Below the pieces are notes generated by a model, which was given only the letters and a program-made list of their open reading frames with translations, was not told the DNA's origin and made no database searches. Below, in pieces: positions 39,601-45,600 of a stretch of DNA of 64,000 nucleotides. A program made the position numbers and the translations under genes. Each line of letters opens with the position of its first letter. Position 1 is the stretch's first letter. Source of the stretch: Tridacna crocea (taxonomy: Eukaryota > Mollusca > Bivalvia > Cardiida > Cardiidae); NCBI GenBank assembly GCA_943736015.1, contig OX031062.1:59570962-59634961 (forward strand), written 5' to 3'.

Positions 39601-42600
39601 TACAATATGTTTGTTAGGTATTTGGTGCATTCTTCATATCTGTTGTCTTAATTTCATTATGACTTGTACATTTTCAGTACAAGAGCGTGAAAAACTTGGA
39701 GGGACGGATCCTGAAGTCCCAGAAAAAGATCTCTTCAATGAGTATCCAAAAAGGTAGGCAGAAACAAAGACATTTTTAATTCTCAGCTATACAAATGAGC
39801 TGTACTCTGTGAAAAAGGGGGTTGTTTATCCCTTTAACAGACGACAAATTTTGGACTCTTCCAAACCGAAAGAGTTTGCAGACGACAATTTTAGATTTGG
39901 AGAAAATGACAGAATGTTCTCAAAAAAGGGTGAAAAACACTGGGAAAAGGAGAAATTGCTCGTAACAAGCAATTTCTCCTTTTCCCACAGTGTTTTCAAA
40001 AGACTTTTACTGCAGACATGTAAAACCAGGGCTAATCTGGGAAGGGATTATCCCTTTACTAGACTGCAAAGGTGTAAACAGAATTTTCCTCTTTTGAAAG
40101 AAACAATTACATGAACAGCTTACTTGTAATAAGAAAAAGATTAATTACCTTAAACTCTATACAAAACTACAAAATTTTCGACTGGTCCAAATTGAAAGCA
40201 TTTGCAGATGCTATTCTAGCATGACTTAACCCTTTACTCCATAGATACTCATTTCTACGCATTGCTTGTAGGAGCCTTTGAAAAACATTGTAGCAAAAGG
40301 TGAAATTGCTCGTCACGAGCAATTTCACCTTTTGCCACAATGTTTTCTACACTATCAAGAGGTGTCGTTTACACGTAAGAAATGGCTTCATCCTTGCTGT
40401 TATTTAGGGTCAATTATAGGTACCATAGAAATGCCTTGTGGGGTAAAGGGTTAAGAATTGAAGTATATTTCCAGTAGGGAAGAAAACATTGTGGGAAAAG
40501 GAGAAAATGCTGGTTACCAGTTTTCTCCTTTTCCCACAAAGTTTTCAAAAGGCTTCTATGTCAGGGTCATAAAAACCAGGGATTGTTTGGTAAAGGGTAA
40601 ATGGTTATCATAATCATAAACACTTGTACTTTTGTAAGAATTTTCCTTCTTCATACATCATGTAGGGTTTTTCCTGTGTGCTCATCTTCAATAATTCTGT
40701 ATTCATCTTTTTTAATTTTTTTTTCCAGTCATGAATCAGTAGCAAAACATAACAGGATCTATCTATAATTATGGCTTGCAACACACGAAAAGTGGCAATC
40801 AGACATTTGTGTAAACTGTCGTCTCTGATCAACCTGCACAGTCTTCGCAGGTTAATCCGATACAGCTGTATACATTTTTGCGTAATTTTCTGTTTGCACA
40901 AGTCTACTGAACAACAAGATCCAATGCAGACATAAAGTGCCATCTCGGATTATCCTGTGCGGACTGCGCAGGCTAATCCTAGACAATACCTTATGCAAAT
41001 GTTCGAATGCCCCATTCGGCATGTTTACAAGCCATATCATAGTTTGTGTTCATTTTACTGCCACCTTAATATGAGTTAGTAGAATTTTCTGTGTTACATT
41101 TGTGATTTTATTCTTATTTTTAGATTTGACCATCCATATTTTTATGAGTAAGTGTTGTATAAAGTTTATAGTAGCTTTGCCCTATTTCACTACACAACCG
41201 CTTGTTGCGGCTCTCTTTCACCCCTTTACCAGACAGCCTTTTTTTTTTGATGACCCTAGGCGTGAAAACTGTGGAAAACTTTGTGGAAAAAGCAGAAAAT
41301 GCTGGGAATGAGATTTATCTCTTTTTCTTACAATATTGTCTACCCATTTAGAGACAAATCTCGTTATTTTCACCTTTTTTCAATTTTTCCAACAATAGCC
41401 TTTTAAAGGCATATAACTTAATCTGAGACACATTTAATTTGTTTTCTGCTTAGTCATTCAAAATGGACAGGTCTAAAATTTTATCGTCTGGTAAAGAGTT
41501 TATCAACCTTTGAACCTTTACCAGACGACAAAATTTTAGACTGGTCCAAAATGAAAGCACTTGCAGACAACAAAATAAACATAACTCAAAAATCAAAATT
41601 CATTTTCAACCAGATAGAAATCATTGTGGGGAAAAGGAGAAAATGCTGATTACCAGCATTTTCTCCTTTTCCTAACAATGTTTTCTAAATGCTTCTATCT
41701 CAGGATGGTAAAAACCAAGGATTGTTTGGTAAAGGGTGAAAACTGTTGTGATTCCTTTGTCACGAGAGTGGAAAAGGGCACTGCTTGTTACATAGATGAA
41801 CCATCCTCTTTGAAAAGGTGTATGATACACCTACAAAAGTATTGACTTGTATCAGCCTGTGTAATGCAGACACACACACACCCTCCCCTTTTCCCACAAT
41901 GTTTTCTGCACTATCAAGGGAAAATTGGACCAATTGAGCCAAATTGAAATTGTTGTCTGCTAATGCTTTCAATTTTGACAAGGCTGAAATTTTGTTGTCT
42001 GTCAACCCTTTACCAATCAATGCCTGGTTTTTATGACCCTGAGGAGGAGGCCTTTTGAAAAAATTGTGGGAAAAGGAGAAAATGCTGGAAACCAGCATTT
42101 TCTCCTTTTCCCACAATTTTTTCTACCTACCCTCCCCCCCCTTTTTCACTACAAAATGAACCATGGGTCATTTCTCTACGTAGAGGAATGACCTGGGTCT
42201 TTCCTCTACATAGAATAATGACCCGGGTCATTTCACTACGTAGAATAATGACCCAGGTCATTTTTCTACGTAGTGAAATGACTTTTGGGGTCATTTCTCT
42301 ACGTAGAATAGTGACCCAGGTCATTTTGTAGGTGAGGGTCATTTCTCTGCATTACACCTGCACGGACTGGGTAGGCTGACCTTGATCAAAACTATTTGCT
42401 ATTTGTGAATGTTCTGTATGTCCAGGGACCATTCTACCTCATGGTTCAGTTGGCTGTTGGACAAAATGGATTAACTCATTACCAAACGACAAAATTTTAG
42501 ACTGGTTCAAATTGAAAGGATTTGCAGACGACAAAATAAACATAACTCAAAAATTGAAATTTGTTTCCAGCTGGCTAGAAAACATCGTGGGAAAAGGAGA

Positions 42601-45600
42601 AAATGCTGGTTACCAGCATTTTCTCCTTTTCCCACAATGTTTTCAAAAGCTTTCCTTCTCAGGGTCGTTAAAAGTCGGGATTGTGTGGTAAAGAGTTAAA
42701 TGGATGCACTGCTTGGCATAATACATCACAGAGATGTACTTAACCCTTTACCACACAATCCCAACTTTTAACGACCCTTAGGAAGAAGCCTGTAGAAAAC
42801 ATTGTGGGAAAAGGAGAAAATGCTAGTAACCAGAATTTTCTCCTTTTCCCACAGTATTTTCTACCCTATCAGAAATCAGAAATCATCATATTAACAAGAA
42901 ATAATTTGTTGTCTGCAGATGCTTTGAATTTGGTCCAGTCCAAAAATGTGTCATTTGGTAAAGAGTTAACTCATTACCACATATTCCAGACTTTTAACGA
43001 CCCTGAGAAAGAAAGCCTTTGAAAACAGAGTAGGAAAAAGAGAAAATGCTGGTAACCAGCATTTTCTCCTTTTCCCACAGTGTTTTCTACCCATTCGAAA
43101 TCAAATTCACATTCGCCTTTGATTCACATTTATTTTGTCGTCTGCAAATGCTTTCAATTTGGATTGGCTCTAAATTTCGTCATTTGGTAAAGAGTTAAGC
43201 ACCGTTCAAAGAATTTGGCTCATTTATTTTAGCTTTTCATTTCTTTTTTGCTGCAAGATATATCACTGCTTTAAGTCATCATTATGGAGAAAGTTTGTTT
43301 ATTGGCTTGAAATTTGAATTGAAGGATAATACTGTGGCCTTCTGGAAAATGGCGTCCAGAAAACTAAGATGTTTAACACATTACTGTACAGGTTGCATAG
43401 AATTGCCCAAAACTGTTATCTACTTCATTTAACCTGACCCAGGGCAAGATTATTTACATGAATTAATATTCTATTTTTACCAGTGGTATTGCTCAGTTCA
43501 GAATAGTATCAGGAATATTTTGTGTGGTTTACGCGAATCAACTCCTAACTTACTGGATACGTAATTGAGACTTTCTGGTCAATAGTGAAAAAAGCCAATA
43601 TTGCACTTTCAAAGTTATTTTTTGGGAGAAATATATTCTCTCCAGTCAGTGAAGATCCAAGATCAGACTGCACATTTTGTACAGTCTGATCTAGATCTTA
43701 ACTGACTGCAAATGCGCCTTAACTCATTACCAAACGACAAAATTTTCTCCTCTTCCCACAATGTTTTCTACCCTTCACAAAACAAATTTCAAATTTTGAG
43801 TCACTTTTATTTTGTCGTCTGCAAACCCTTTCGATTTGGACAAGCCTAACATTTTGTCGTTTGGTAATGAGTTAAACAACCTTGAAATTAGCATAAAGTA
43901 TTAGGGGGGTCAATTTAACTAATTTAACCCATTACCACCACAATCCCTACTTTGGACGCCCCTGAGAGAAAAGCCATTTGAAGACATTATGGGATAAGGA
44001 GAAAATGCTGGTAACCAGCATTTTCTCCTTTTCCCACAATGTTTTCTACCCTTCACAAAACAAATTTCAAATTTTCAGTCACTTTTATTTTGTTGTCTGC
44101 AAACGCTTTCAATTTGGACCAGTCTAAAATGTTGTTGTCTAGAAATGGGGTAAATGTTCATTTCTTTCTCTCTGTTCACAGGGTGATGGGTAATTCTTCT
44201 GTTTCATATTAGCACCTGATACTCATTTAGAGCAGTTTGCTTGTTATTACAGCATTTCTTTTTATGAGCTTTTGTATGTATAGAACATTTTGATCAAATT
44301 TATAAATTTCTTTAAAGGTTGTGACTGAACTTCCTCTTTTGAAAGATAGGAAACATTGTGGAACACGGAGAAAATGCTGATTACTATTATTTTCCCCTTT
44401 TCCCGCAATACAAGTATTTTTGTCCCCGATCAAAGACAAGTACCATTACTATAGCAACATGTAACTGGTCTGTAAATACTTTCTAGTCTAACTTCATTGT
44501 AATTTTTTCCATTTTTGAATATTTTCCATTTTTTTTCATGTTATGACTCATTAATTTTACATGTACACATATTTATTGCATTTTGGTGATGGGATAGCTT
44601 AGATATTAGGCTGTTTTACTAATTGTATGTAGTTGCTTTAACATTCACACATACAGTACAACCTGTATTCAGAGACCACTCAAGGGAAGTACTAAAAGTG
44701 GTCTCTTACAGCAGGTGGTCTTTAAATACAGGTTATTAGGTTAATGTAAGAAGGGTTGTTGTGTCACAACAGTGGTCTCTTAAACCAAGTGGTCTCTTAA
44801 CACAGGTGGTCTCTTAATACAGGTTTAACTGTATATACATGTACAGCTTTACTGGTTTCTTTAGCCCTGTACTACGCAATCCACAGTTTGAACAACTTGA
44901 GGAATTAAATGTTTGAAAACATTGTGTGTCGTGCCCATTTATCTCAGTCGGTAGTGTGTAGGACTTGAAAACAGGGGGTCAAGGGTTCGATTCCTGGCTA
45001 TGACTTTCATGAGTGGTCAAGTGCAATAGAAGCTTCACTCTTTACCACACAATTGTGTCTTTTAAGCCTTTACCACACAATGATGACTTTTGACGACCCA
45101 TAGGAAGAGGCCTTTTGAAAACTTTGTGGGAAAAGGAGAAAATGCTGGTAACCAGCATTTTCTCCTTTTCCCACAAAGTTTTCTCCTCTATCAAAGAAAA
45201 ATTGCATCATTTGAGCCACTATGAAATTATCCTCTGCATACACTTTTGAGTTGGATAGGTTTAAAATTCTGCTGTGTGGTAAAGGTTAATCACCTTGGGG
45301 AAAAAAGAGTTTTTGAATAGGAAAACAGGAGAAAAAGCAGGTATCATCATTTTCTCTTTTTTCCCCCAATGTTTTGTTTTTCAACCCTATCATAGGTAAA
45401 TCTGACCATTTGAATGAAGTTTAATTCGTCATCTGTAAATGTTTTGAATTTACACCAGTCTAAAATTTTGTTGTTTGCTTGAGTTGACTCATGCCCACAA
45501 GACAAAATTAAACTTATATTAAGTATAGAAATTATATCCCAAAAGATATCTTTGAAGTACCGATATTTTTGTTTATACTATTGAAGTGAAAATTTCATTT

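Noticed and set aside
41124-41147. Kinase-derived peptide, because HPYFY also occurs in CK2-type kinases
   Set aside because: Eight residues are too few, and the phase and position fit an L1-family tail microexon.
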